DNA from: Flavobacteriaceae bacterium
GTDB taxonomy: Bacteria > Bacteroidota > Bacteroidia > Flavobacteriales > Flavobacteriaceae
Direction of reading: 5' to 3'
DNA length: 38,664 nucleotides
Assembly (NCBI GenBank): GCA_020346245.1
Contig: CP070778.1
Location: forward strand, 1,035,458 to 1,074,121
The position numbers were made by a program, and so were the translations under genes. The notes beneath the pieces were generated by a model. It had not been told where the DNA came from. It did not search any database and saw nothing but the letters and a program-made list of their open reading frames with translations. Position 1 is the stretch's first letter. Each line of letters begins with the position of its first letter. This document shows positions 17,355-25,975 of this stretch, piece after piece.

Positions 17355-17674
17355 GTATCTTTTTTTAGGTGTGGTTACTATTGACCCACTTTCTAGCAAA
17401 CTTAAATTATAAACAAAAACGTGGCAAAGCCAACGAATTCCCTAAGATACTGAAAAAACCATGCCACTTTGCAAGCGAGCAGCATTAATTTTTTGTTAAA
17501 CACCATTAGGATTTGTCTCCAATAGGCTAAATAATTAACCCGTTATACTGGATTATTAAGTAATGAGGAAACATATTCAGGAACTTACCATAACTCATGT
17601 TTTTGAACAGGTCCTCCATAAGCGCGCCATAATAACATATTAAAAACGTATTTTTACCGCAGAAAGTATACAGT
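17355..17674. other. 320-bp divergent gap between prc and surE
   Basis: No gene is seen. The left part holds the prc promoter. GTGGCA (17421-17426) and TGCCAC (17462-17467) form an inverted repeat overlapping its -33 half, and GCAAAG/CTTTGC (17424-17429 / 17467-17472) offers an alternative pairing. The right part must hold the surE promoter; the best candidate is TATTTTTA at 17650-17657, one base off TAnnTTTG and 17 bp before the ATG. Confidence 0.4.
17397..17428 (-). promoter_or_regulatory. Promoter of the Prc-like protease gene
   Basis: On the minus strand TAAGTTTG (17404 down to 17397) fits TAnnTTTG exactly, and TTTG (17428 down to 17425) lies 20 nt upstream, fitting the Bacteroidetes -33 element. 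The -7 box ends 42 bp before the ATG at 17354. It is one of the two most complete promoters in the window. Confidence 0.7.
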
Positions 17675-18454
17675 ATGCAAAAACCCCTTATTCTGGTAAC
17701 CAATGACGATGGAATAACAGCTCCTGGTTTAAGAGCTTTGGTTCGCTACATGAAGGAAATTGGCGAAGTTGTTGTTGTGGCACCAGACAGCCCACAATCG
17801 GGAATGGGGCATGCTATAACACTTGATAATACGCTTTACTCCAAGAAAGTCACCATAGATCTTGAAAATGGCGGACATGAAGAGTACAGCTGCAGTGGAA
17901 CTCCTGCCGATTGTGTAAAATTGGCACTTCAGGAGATACTAGGAAGAAAACCTGATCTATGTGTAAGTGGCATAAATCACGGTTCCAATTCTTCAATAAA
18001 TGTTATCTACTCAGGAACAATGAGTGCGGCCATCGAAGCAGGAATTGAAGGTATACCGGCCATTGGTTTTTCCTTATGTGATTATTCGTGGGAAGCTAAT
18101 TTTAAGAGTACTGAAACTGAAGTGAAAAAAATTGTTGAAGAAGCACTTAGTAATGGAATTCCTAAAGGTGTTGTTCTAAATGTAAATATTCCAAAAACAA
18201 AGGGTGAAGGTGTAAAAGGCATTAAAGTGTGTCGGCAGGCAAGAGCCAATTGGAAGGAGAAATTTGATAAACGAACCAATCCAATGGGTAAGGACTACTA
18301 TTGGCTCACGGGTGAATTTGAACTATTGGATAAGGGTGAAGACACCGATGAATGGGCCCTGAGTAATGGCTATATTTCGGTAGTTCCTACGCAATTCGAT
18401 TTAACGGCACATCACGCCATACAGGATCTAAACAACTGGTCTCTAAATGAATAA
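17675..18454 (+). CDS. surE: 5'/3'-nucleotidase SurE
   Basis: SurE is a metal-dependent phosphatase acting on nucleoside monophosphates, linked to stationary-phase survival. The 259-residue protein has the acidic cluster TNDDG and the expected metal ligands Asp11, Asp12, Ser42 (PQSGMGHAIT) and Asn101 (SGINHGSN). CSGTPADCV is also typical. Length is normal. It overlaps the next small membrane gene by 8 bp and begins a run with lpxB. Confidence 0.96.
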   Translation: MQKPLILVTNDDGITAPGLRALVRYMKEIGEVVVVAPDSPQSGMGHAITLDNTLYSKKVTIDLENGGHEEYSCSGTPADCVKLALQEILGRKPDLCVSGINHGSNSSINVIYSGTMSAAIEAGIEGIPAIGFSLCDYSWEANFKSTETEVKKIVEEALSNGIPKGVVLNVNIPKTKGEGVKGIKVCRQARANWKEKFDKRTNPMGKDYYWLTGEFELLDKGEDTDEWALSNGYISVVPTQFDLTAHHAIQDLNNWSLNE

Positions 18455-18731
18455 TAAAAAGGAAATATTAATTGGTTTCGCAGTAGGAATTATTGCCAAT
18501 GTTACCGGTACACTTTTGTACATACTATTGTTTTCCGATTTTGGAATTATAGAAACCTTCAGGGTAGCAATTCAACAGGGTCATATAGGAAGTTTGCTGG
18601 CCCTGGGCGCAATTTTAAATCTTATCGCCTTTTTTGGCTTTCTAAAAATAAGAAGGGATCAAAGGGCAAAGGGAGTACTAATAGCCACTTTACTCACTGC
18701 TTTGATAATTCTGTATTATAAGATTTTCTAA
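18447..18731 (+). CDS. Small membrane protein of unknown function
   Basis: A 94-residue protein with three predicted membrane helices (about residues 7-28, 45-67 and 76-93) and a short basic loop KIRRDQRAKG. I do not recognise a named family. It overlaps surE by 8 bp and is separated from lpxB by a single base, so it is clearly translated as part of this operon. The position before lpxB suggests an envelope role, but no motif supports a specific one. Confidence 0.8.
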   Translation: MNNKKEILIGFAVGIIANVTGTLLYILLFSDFGIIETFRVAIQQGHIGSLLALGAILNLIAFFGFLKIRRDQRAKGVLIATLLTALIILYYKIF

Positions 18732-18732
18732 A

Positions 18733-19845
18733 ATGAAGTATTATATCATCGCCGGTGAAGCCTCCGGGGATTTGCATGGATCAAATCTTATTAAAGCAAT
18801 TCTTGCTAAAGACACCAATGCCCAAATTCGCTGTTGGGGGGGTGATCAAATGGAAAAAGCAGGTGGAACACTTGTAAGGCATTACAAGGAGATGGCTTTC
18901 ATGGGTTTTGCAGAGGTTATTACCAATCTAAACACCATCTTTAAAAGTATAAAATACTGCAAGAAAGACATTAAATCTTACAATCCCGATGTCATCATTT
19001 TTATTGATTTTTCGGGTTTTAATTTGAGAATAGCCCGCTGGGCCAGGGAAAACAGGTACCGTACCAACTATTACATTTCGCCCCAAATTTGGGCTTCAAG
19101 AGAAGGCAGGATCAAAAATATCAAGAGAGATATTGATGCCATGTATGTCATTCTGCCGTTTGAAAAGGAATTCTTTGAAAAGAAGCATAACTACCCTGTA
19201 GATTTTGTGGGGCATCCGTTAATTGATGCTATAGCGCAAATAGAAATTGGTAAGGCACAGGATTTTAAGAATGAACATAATCTATCTCCTGATAAGCCAA
19301 TTATTGCGCTCCTTCCTGGCAGCAGAAAACAGGAGGTTCGGCAAATGCTTGGTCTGATGTTGAAGATTACATCTTCCTTTTCAGAATATCAGTTTGTAAT
19401 CGCCGGGGCTCCAAGCCTGGATATTGGTTTCTATTCCGAATTCTTAAAAGATTATGATGTAAGCCTTGTTTTTGACAAATCCTATGAATTGCTGAGCCAT
19501 TCACACGCAGCTTTGGTAACCAGTGGCACTGCAACTCTGGAAACTGCTTTATTTAAAGTGCCTCAGGTTGTCTGCTATAAAGGCAGCTGGATATCCTATC
19601 AGATTGCTAAACGAATAATTACGCTGGATTATATTTCACTAGTCAATTTGATTATGGACAAAGAAGTAGTAAAAGAACTTATTCAGGCCGATTTGACTAC
19701 TAAAAACCTAGAGCTGGAGTTAACCAAAATACTGGATGGTCCGGAACGTAAAGCACAACTGAAGGCTTATAAAGAGCTGGAAAAAAAGCTGGGCGGTAAA
19801 GGCGCAAGTGATAAAGCGGCTGCACTTATTATAGAAAATGCTTAA
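18733..19845 (+). CDS. lpxB: Lipid-A-disaccharide synthase
   Basis: LpxB (GT19) joins UDP-2,3-diacylglucosamine and lipid X to form the lipid A disaccharide at the inner face of the inner membrane. The 370-residue protein begins with the family motif YIIAGEASGDLHG, followed by MGFAEV, VGHPL, LPGSRKQEV in the nucleotide-binding half and SGTATLETAL. Length is normal. It shows the organism makes lipid A; lptC near the right end of the window is a later step in the same LPS pathway. Confidence 0.96.
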   Translation: MKYYIIAGEASGDLHGSNLIKAILAKDTNAQIRCWGGDQMEKAGGTLVRHYKEMAFMGFAEVITNLNTIFKSIKYCKKDIKSYNPDVIIFIDFSGFNLRIARWARENRYRTNYYISPQIWASREGRIKNIKRDIDAMYVILPFEKEFFEKKHNYPVDFVGHPLIDAIAQIEIGKAQDFKNEHNLSPDKPIIALLPGSRKQEVRQMLGLMLKITSSFSEYQFVIAGAPSLDIGFYSEFLKDYDVSLVFDKSYELLSHSHAALVTSGTATLETALFKVPQVVCYKGSWISYQIAKRIITLDYISLVNLIMDKEVVKELIQADLTTKNLELELTKILDGPERKAQLKAYKELEKKLGGKGASDKAAALIIENA

Positions 19846-19878
19846 TTTTAGTTCCTGGTAGATCATTTATATCCCGGG

Positions 19879-20436
19879 ATGAATAGAAAGATTTTTGTTT
19901 TTGTTGTCAGCATACTCCTAACCGGATGTGGTATTGTTAAAAAGAAAACCACCTATGGCAAGGAACGAACTGTTACTGTTGCGGCAGCAGATAAAGACAC
20001 TTTAAACATAACAGAAGATATTCCTGAGGCTGACGTAGAGGTAGTCGTCCTCGAAAAAGCAGATCTTATTATTAATACTGCCATGGCTTACTCAGGCGTA
20101 AGATATAAGTATGGTGGAACTACAAAAAAGGGCATGGATTGCTCGGGCCTGCTATACGTTTCTTTTGGAGAAAATGATATTCCCTTACCCCGGGTGTCCT
20201 TCCAAATGGCTGACGAGGGTAAGAAAATTAAATTAAATAAAGTCACCAAAGGAGATCTTCTATTCTTTAAAACCGCTAAGAAAGGTAAAAAAATCAATCA
20301 TGTCGGGCTTGTAGTTGCTGTAGACGGGCGTGATATTAAATTTATTCATGCTACCTCTTCAAGAGGAGTTATAGTTTCTTCTTTACAGGAAGGTTTCTGG
20401 AATTATGCTTTTGTGAAGGCCACCAGAGTTCTCTGA
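19879..20436 (+). CDS. NlpC/P60 (C40) cell-wall peptidase, lipoprotein
   Basis: A 185-residue exported protein. Residues 1-17 form a lipoprotein signal with lipobox LTGC (Cys17). After a linker, the C40 domain (about 65-185) shows YSGVRYKYGG, the nucleophile Cys88 in MDCSG, His141 in NHVG and a third polar residue at His157. Such enzymes cut D-gamma-glutamyl-diaminopimelate bonds in peptidoglycan stems. It is 33 bp after lpxB and is likely the last gene of the surE-lpxB transcript. Confidence 0.93.
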   Translation: MNRKIFVFVVSILLTGCGIVKKKTTYGKERTVTVAAADKDTLNITEDIPEADVEVVVLEKADLIINTAMAYSGVRYKYGGTTKKGMDCSGLLYVSFGENDIPLPRVSFQMADEGKKIKLNKVTKGDLLFFKTAKKGKKINHVGLVVAVDGRDIKFIHATSSRGVIVSSLQEGFWNYAFVKATRVL

Positions 20437-20453
20437 TTTCATACTTCATTTTC

Positions 20454-20481
20454 AATGGATTGTTTGGCCAAATTGTCCATT
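20454..20481. promoter_or_regulatory. 28-bp imperfect palindrome after nlpC
   Basis: The centre TTTGGCCAAA (20463-20472) is a perfect 10-bp palindrome. Outer arms AATGGA (20454-20459) and TCCATT (20476-20481) are also perfectly complementary, with only the three bases on each side between arm and centre unmatched. The symmetry about one dyad suggests a dimeric protein-binding site; as RNA the stem would be weak, and the downstream T-run is short. It lies 82 bp before the comEC start. Confidence 0.4.
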
Positions 20482-20506
20482 TCAATAAAATTTTTCTGAC
20501 TGAACT

Positions 20507-20534
20507 TAACATTCAGTACCGAATGTTACTTTAG
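20507..20534 (+). promoter_or_regulatory. Inverted repeat overlapping a putative comEC -7 box
   Basis: TAACATTC (20507-20514) and GAATGTTA (20521-20528) form a perfect 8-bp inverted repeat with a 6-nt spacer. Its right arm overlaps TACTTTAG (20527-20534), one base off TAnnTTTG, which ends 29 bp before the comEC start. The layout suits a regulator covering the promoter. Confidence 0.35.
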
Positions 20535-20563
20535 GAGCTCGTACAATCAACCAAATAAACTCC

Positions 20564-22588
20564 TTGAAATTATTGGATTTTATTCCGGTAAAGCTCACTC
20601 TGTTTCTGATTTTAGGGATACTTGTAGGGTATTATTACAATATTTCTCTTTGGCTAGCAACAGGTCTTACTAGTGGATTCTTAGTTTTGCTGGGTATATC
20701 ATGGACTCGTAAAAACATTCTGGATAATCTGCCATTCGGTTTCCTTTCCCTATTGTGCACAATTTGTTTAGGGATGATGACCGTGGCATTAACTTTACCA
20801 GAAAACAGTGCAAAATATTACGCCAACTTTAGACTTCTAACTGAACAATATCTACATCTCAAAATCCAAAAAATCCTTAAGGCAAATAACCATAATGAAC
20901 GTTATATAGCTAATGTTATTGGGATTGATGGTACAGCAGCAAATGGAAGAATACTTCTTATATCCAAAAAAGACTCTCTAAACCCTGAATTCATTGTAGA
21001 TGATGAAATCCATACGCTTAATCTTATTGAAGAAATTGGTTTGCCCCTAAATCCACATCAATTTAATTATCATAATTATCTCGAAAAATTAGGAATTAAT
21101 TATCAACTTAAATTAGACTGTCAGGATTATTTTATCAGCAAAAATCCTTCCGTAACTTTATTTGGATTTGTTACCGCTTTTAGGCTAAAAATTAAATCCG
21201 GATTAGGAAAGTTTAATTTTGGTAAAGACGAGCTTGGTATTATCCAGGCACTGCTTTTAGGACAACGACAGGAATTAAGTGAGGAAACGTATACTAGCTA
21301 TAAGAATGCAGGGGCAGTGCATATACTGGCTGTCTCGGGGCTGCATATTGGAATAGTATTACTGTTTTGTAAATTTCTGTTAAAGCCTCTGGAGCGATTT
21401 CCCGGGGGAAAGACCATAGCCCTAATAATTACTGTGATTATTTTATGGGGTTATGCCGTTTTAGCAGGTTTATCCCCTTCCGTGATAAGAGCAGTTAGCA
21501 TGTTCTCCTTTGTTGCGTATGCTTTGTATCTGAACCGGCCAACCAGCACATTTAATATCCTTGCCTTATCCATGTTCTTTATTCTGTTGACCTACGATCC
21601 TATGTTATTGTTCCAGGTAGGTTTTCAATTGAGTTATGCTGCTGTATTTTCTATCTTTTGGTTATTTCCCAAGCTACAGCAATACTGGAATCCTGAAAAT
21701 TTTTTTCTCAAAAAATGCTGGCAATTAGTATCAGTTTCCCTGGCCGCCCAAATTGGCGTACTTCCCCTAAGCCTTTTTTACTTCCATCAGTTCCCCGGTC
21801 TATTTTTTATTTCTAATCTTATAATTATTCCTTTTTTGGGCGTAATCCTGGGAGCAGGTTTTCTGATCATAGTCCTTGTACTGCTAGATATGCTCCCCGA
21901 ACCACTGGCTGAAATGTATAACAAACTAATTACCTTGATGAATCAGCTAATAGCATGGGTAGCTCAACAGGAATCCTTTATTTTCAAGGACATTGCATTT
22001 GATTCCGTACAGCTTATACTAAGCTATCTTTTAATTATTGCTATCATATATAGTCTAGCAGAGAAAAAATTTAAAAATATTCTGGCCGTAGCATTATCCA
22101 TTATAACATTGCAATTATGGCATATTTCTTCTGCTATACTCAAAAGCCGGCAACAGAAAATCATCATCTTCCATAGAACAGGATCCTCGGCGCTACTATA
22201 TCAAAAAGGAATTTCATTGGAAGTAAATTGTTCGGATTGCGTTTCAGTGAAAAACCTGATTAAAAATCTTAAGGTAGAAGAAAAGATCCAAAAAGTTAAC
22301 TACAAAACGCTGAAAAACAGCTATCGCATAAAAGATCACAGTTTATTGATCTTGAATAACCCTCAGCTATCCTTTCATAAATTACCGAAAACTGAGTATG
22401 TTTTGCTCAGTAATTCTCCCAAAGTAAATTTTAACCGCTTCCTGGACTCCGTGAAACCTAAAAGCATAATCGCGGATGGAAGCAATTATAGTAGTGATAT
22501 TGAAAGATGGAAAAAATCTTGTTCAAAAAGAAAATTACCATTTTACCATACCGGTGAAAAAGGGGCATTTATTCTGGAAATAGAATAA
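20564..22588 (+). CDS. comEC: ComEC/Rec2-family DNA uptake channel protein
   Basis: A 674-residue polytopic membrane protein. The N-terminal helices and a soluble DUF4131-like domain (about residues 1-190) precede the competence domain (about 220-490) with the conserved HILAVSGLHIGI and GLSPSVIRA. ComEC carries transforming DNA across the inner membrane. The C-terminal ~150 residues sit where many ComEC proteins have a metallo-beta-lactamase-like domain, but the HxHxDH metal motif is not seen. The start is taken as TTG at 20564 (MKLLDFIPVK): no in-frame ATG or GTG precedes it closely, and the first internal Met lies past the first membrane helices. It ends 1 bp from the convergent transporter gene. 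Confidence 0.9.
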   Translation: MKLLDFIPVKLTLFLILGILVGYYYNISLWLATGLTSGFLVLLGISWTRKNILDNLPFGFLSLLCTICLGMMTVALTLPENSAKYYANFRLLTEQYLHLKIQKILKANNHNERYIANVIGIDGTAANGRILLISKKDSLNPEFIVDDEIHTLNLIEEIGLPLNPHQFNYHNYLEKLGINYQLKLDCQDYFISKNPSVTLFGFVTAFRLKIKSGLGKFNFGKDELGIIQALLLGQRQELSEETYTSYKNAGAVHILAVSGLHIGIVLLFCKFLLKPLERFPGGKTIALIITVIILWGYAVLAGLSPSVIRAVSMFSFVAYALYLNRPTSTFNILALSMFFILLTYDPMLLFQVGFQLSYAAVFSIFWLFPKLQQYWNPENFFLKKCWQLVSVSLAAQIGVLPLSLFYFHQFPGLFFISNLIIIPFLGVILGAGFLIIVLVLLDMLPEPLAEMYNKLITLMNQLIAWVAQQESFIFKDIAFDSVQLILSYLLIIAIIYSLAEKKFKNILAVALSIITLQLWHISSAILKSRQQKIIIFHRTGSSALLYQKGISLEVNCSDCVSVKNLIKNLKVEEKIQKVNYKTLKNSYRIKDHSLLILNNPQLSFHKLPKTEYVLLSNSPKVNFNRFLDSVKPKSIIADGSNYSSDIERWKKSCSKRKLPFYHTGEKGAFILEIE

Positions 22589-22589
22589 A

Positions 22590-24374
22590 TCAGCGTACCC
22601 CGTGCATAAGTCTCTTTAAAACCGGGTTTAGTACTATGGAAATAACACCAAATGCAATTGGTACCAGGGTAAACATCAAAAAGAAGGTGCTTAAAGAATA
22701 TTGCTCTGAAATTTTATCTATCATTCCTCCCATAGTGCCCGCCGTCTTTTGCCCTATGGCTATTGCAAGATACCATATACCAAACATAAAGCCTATCATT
22801 CTGGCCGGGACCAGTTTACTCAGATACGAAAGACCAACGGGTGAAAGACATAATTCTCCCATAGTATGAAGCAAATAGGCCAAAATAAGAAATATCATAC
22901 TTACTGAAGCCGTTTTTGACCCCTGCTCAATGCCTGCAGAACCATAAGACAAAATTGCAAACCCAAGGCCTAATAGTATTAAACCCAGACCATATTTCAT
23001 CGCGGCACTGGGATTGTATTTACTCTCCCACCATCGTGAAAACAAGGGGGCCAGGGTAATGATAAAAAAAGAGTTTAATATTCCAAACCATGAAGCATCT
23101 ATCTGATTTCCCTCTTGTGAAAATTTGTCAATCAAACGATAAACGACCAATCCCCAAATCCCGACAAATGCCAATGCCAAAACAATATTTGATAACGCAA
23201 TTCTGGAATATGTTTTTTTGAACAAGAGATATAAAACCCAGGTAATAATAATGAGCGGTACTGTTGTAAGCAGGGCGTCCACAATCTTAAAAACCATGGC
23301 TGCTGACCCTACTAAATTTCTATTGGTATAATCTCTTGCAAACAAAGTCATTGAACCCAACGCCTGTTCAAAAGCTGCAAAGAAAATCACAGTAAAAATC
23401 CCGAAGAATACAACGGCAATAATCCTGTCTCTTACTAATGGAATATATCGTGAAATCCTTGAAACCAGAAGTATAAGAAATAAAACTAAAGCAAAGAGCA
23501 CTATAAAATTGGACCCCGACAAGCCCAAGAACTCAAAAGGTAATAAATTTTCTCCGCTTATCTTTTCAATGGGGTCGTTGAAGAGGTAAAGTAATCCGCC
23601 AATAGCGGATAGAGCAATAAGTATATAGTCAAAAGTTAAAAACGGATTTAATTTTTCTGCTGCTTTTTCTTCTTCAATAATTTTCGGAGATTCTTCATTA
23701 ATGTTTTGCGGCAATTCTACTTCATAAATTTTACTCGGTTTTCCACCAACACTGCCAAATAAATTTTTTGCCAGTAAAAATTGCATCATCCCTAAAAACA
23801 TAAAAATACCTGCCAGACCAAAACCCCAGGACCAGCCAAAATTTTCCGCTAAATACCCGCATAGCATCATCCCAAAAAAGGCTCCGGCATTTACACCCAT
23901 ATAAAATATGGTATAGGCGCCATCTTTTTTGGATTCTTTGCCTTTATACATTTCGGAAATGATGGAAGTAATATTTGGTTTAAAAAAACCTGTTCCTACA
24001 ACCAAAAATGCAAGTCCCAGATAGAAGGTAGCAGTAGTTTCTAATGCCATAAAAGCATGACCCAAAGTCATAATAGCACAGCCTATTACAACAGCCATAC
24101 GATATCCAGTAAGTTTATCAGCAATATAACCTCCTACAATTGGGGTTAAATAAAGTAAAGAGGCATAGGTGCCTATAAGTGCCAGGGCATTTTCACGAGG
24201 CCAATCCCATCCCGGATTATCACTGGCAAAGGGTGCGGTAAGAAAAAGGATTAAAAGAATGCGCATTCCATAAAATGAAAAGCGTTCCCACATTTCTGTA
24301 AAAAATAAGACCATTAATCCAGCAGGATGGCCTAAGACCTTCTCCTTAAACAGATTCTCAATATCAGTATTCAT
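22590..24374 (-). CDS. POT-family peptide:proton symporter (copy 1)
   Basis: A 594-residue major-facilitator protein importing di- and tripeptides. It has the POT hallmarks: the ExxER motif in FFTEMWERFSFYGMR (about residues 25-39) and the signature FYMGVNAGAFFG near 155. Around residues 205-245 a cytoplasmic loop is rich in Glu and Lys, making it longer than copy 2. It is third in a same-strand run after a DPP-IV-like peptidase and the second POT gene, with 55 bp between the two transporters. The convergent comEC ends 1 bp away with no terminator between. Confidence 0.93.
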   Translation of the reverse strand: MNTDIENLFKEKVLGHPAGLMVLFFTEMWERFSFYGMRILLILFLTAPFASDNPGWDWPRENALALIGTYASLLYLTPIVGGYIADKLTGYRMAVVIGCAIMTLGHAFMALETTATFYLGLAFLVVGTGFFKPNITSIISEMYKGKESKKDGAYTIFYMGVNAGAFFGMMLCGYLAENFGWSWGFGLAGIFMFLGMMQFLLAKNLFGSVGGKPSKIYEVELPQNINEESPKIIEEEKAAEKLNPFLTFDYILIALSAIGGLLYLFNDPIEKISGENLLPFEFLGLSGSNFIVLFALVLFLILLVSRISRYIPLVRDRIIAVVFFGIFTVIFFAAFEQALGSMTLFARDYTNRNLVGSAAMVFKIVDALLTTVPLIIITWVLYLLFKKTYSRIALSNIVLALAFVGIWGLVVYRLIDKFSQEGNQIDASWFGILNSFFIITLAPLFSRWWESKYNPSAAMKYGLGLILLGLGFAILSYGSAGIEQGSKTASVSMIFLILAYLLHTMGELCLSPVGLSYLSKLVPARMIGFMFGIWYLAIAIGQKTAGTMGGMIDKISEQYSLSTFFLMFTLVPIAFGVISIVLNPVLKRLMHGVR

Positions 24375-24429
24375 TAGTTTTGGTTTGGTTTGTTAAAAGT
24401 ATATGTAAACCTCTTTAAAAAACAGTTTC

Positions 24430-25959
24430 TTAATCGGTGATGGCCCGCTCATCGTCTTCAGCGCCATGTGTTAATCTTTTTAAAGGCTTCAGGATAGCGA
24501 CCACAAGAAGCCCAAAGGCCACACAAAAGATAGTAATCCCGGCAAAGATATTGAGCTCACCAGCCTCTGAGGCGGATTCCCCAATTAATCCTGCTACCTT
24601 ATTGCCTAATCCGGTAGCTGCAAAATAAACACCCATCATGAGTGCACCATATCTAATGGGTGCCAGCTTGGTTATAAAAGAAAGTGCAACCGGCGAGGCG
24701 CATAATTCTCCTATTGTATGAAAAAGATAGGCCAACGCTAACCAGTATAGGGCAGATTTACCCAGTGTTTCATACTGCATAGAAGCAAATACCATAAAAA
24801 CGAACCCCAGGCCCATGATTATTACTCCATTGGCCATTTTAAAAAGAGACGAGGCTTCTTTTCCCCTGTGCTTCCACCACATCCAGAAATTAGCTACAGG
24901 TACAGCAAATACTATGATATAAAAAGGATTGAAAAACTGAAAAGCAGCTGCAGGAATTTGATAGCCAAATAAGAAGCGGTCCGTCCTGTTCTCAGCATAC
25001 AAATTCATAAGGCCGCCTGCCTGTTCAAAAGCTCCCCAAAAGACAATGACAATAATAAAGGAAAGAAGCAGTACTAAATAACGATCCTTTTCTACCTGAT
25101 TATGGAGGTCCTGGTATATGGTAAACATCATTCCTACTACAACAGAGAGGAAAATAAAGAAAATTATATAGGCCAACCTTTGGTCTTCAATAAAATTCCA
25201 TGCCACAACGCTGGAAGCCACTGCTAAAAATAGGGTTATGGTTAGCGGGATACGTGTGCTAAATTGCTGTGTAAAAATATCCTTTATAGACACATCCTCA
25301 CTATTCACTTCCTTTTCTTTGGGTTTATTCCCAACCTTCACCAGGTATTTTTGCCCAGACAGATAGATAACCTGACCCAGGACCATACCAATGGCAGCCA
25401 ATCCAAATCCTGCATGCCAACCCCACATGTCGGCTACCCAGGCAACTACGAGTGCCGCCAGGGCTGCTCCCGTATTTATCCCGATATAAAAAATTGAAAA
25501 CCCCTTATCCCGGCGTTCGTCGCCCTGGTGGTATAAACCCCCAACCAGGGTAGATATATTGGGTTTTAGCATCCCTACCCCGGCAATGATCAGCCCTAAA
25601 CCAGAGTAAAAGGCCCACATGAGTTCTATGGATAAAATGCCATGGCCGGCTACCAGTAAAAAGCCACCTATCATGACCGCCCTTTTTTGTCCAATTATCT
25701 TATCTGCTATTATACCTCCGGGAATCGAAGCCACATAGACCAACATAGTATACCATCCGTATAAGGATAAAGCTTCTCCGTCTAACCATCCCAATCCAGG
25801 ATTATCACCTCTTGTTTGAGCTGTCAGGTACAAAACAAGGATACCTCGCATTCCATAGTAGGAGAATCGCTCCCACATTTCAGTCATAAACAGGATATAG
25901 AGCCCTGAAGGGTGTCCAAAGAGTTCTCTCTGGTGTACTGGTTTTTTTGTCTTAGCCAT
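24430..25959 (-). CDS. POT-family peptide:proton symporter (copy 2)
   Basis: A 509-residue POT transporter with FMTEMWERFSYYGMRG near the N-terminus (ExxER motif) and FYIGINTGAALAAL near residue 155. It is clearly paralogous to the neighbouring 594-residue copy but diverged, and lacks its long charged loop. It starts 16 bp after the DPP-IV-like peptidase gene, so the two are very likely co-transcribed; dipeptides released outside could be imported directly. Differences between the copies may reflect different peptide preference, which sequence alone cannot show. Confidence 0.93.
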   Translation of the reverse strand: MAKTKKPVHQRELFGHPSGLYILFMTEMWERFSYYGMRGILVLYLTAQTRGDNPGLGWLDGEALSLYGWYTMLVYVASIPGGIIADKIIGQKRAVMIGGFLLVAGHGILSIELMWAFYSGLGLIIAGVGMLKPNISTLVGGLYHQGDERRDKGFSIFYIGINTGAALAALVVAWVADMWGWHAGFGLAAIGMVLGQVIYLSGQKYLVKVGNKPKEKEVNSEDVSIKDIFTQQFSTRIPLTITLFLAVASSVVAWNFIEDQRLAYIIFFIFLSVVVGMMFTIYQDLHNQVEKDRYLVLLLSFIIVIVFWGAFEQAGGLMNLYAENRTDRFLFGYQIPAAAFQFFNPFYIIVFAVPVANFWMWWKHRGKEASSLFKMANGVIIMGLGFVFMVFASMQYETLGKSALYWLALAYLFHTIGELCASPVALSFITKLAPIRYGALMMGVYFAATGLGNKVAGLIGESASEAGELNIFAGITIFCVAFGLLVVAILKPLKRLTHGAEDDERAITD

Positions 25960-25975
25960 GGTTTGTTTTGGTTTC

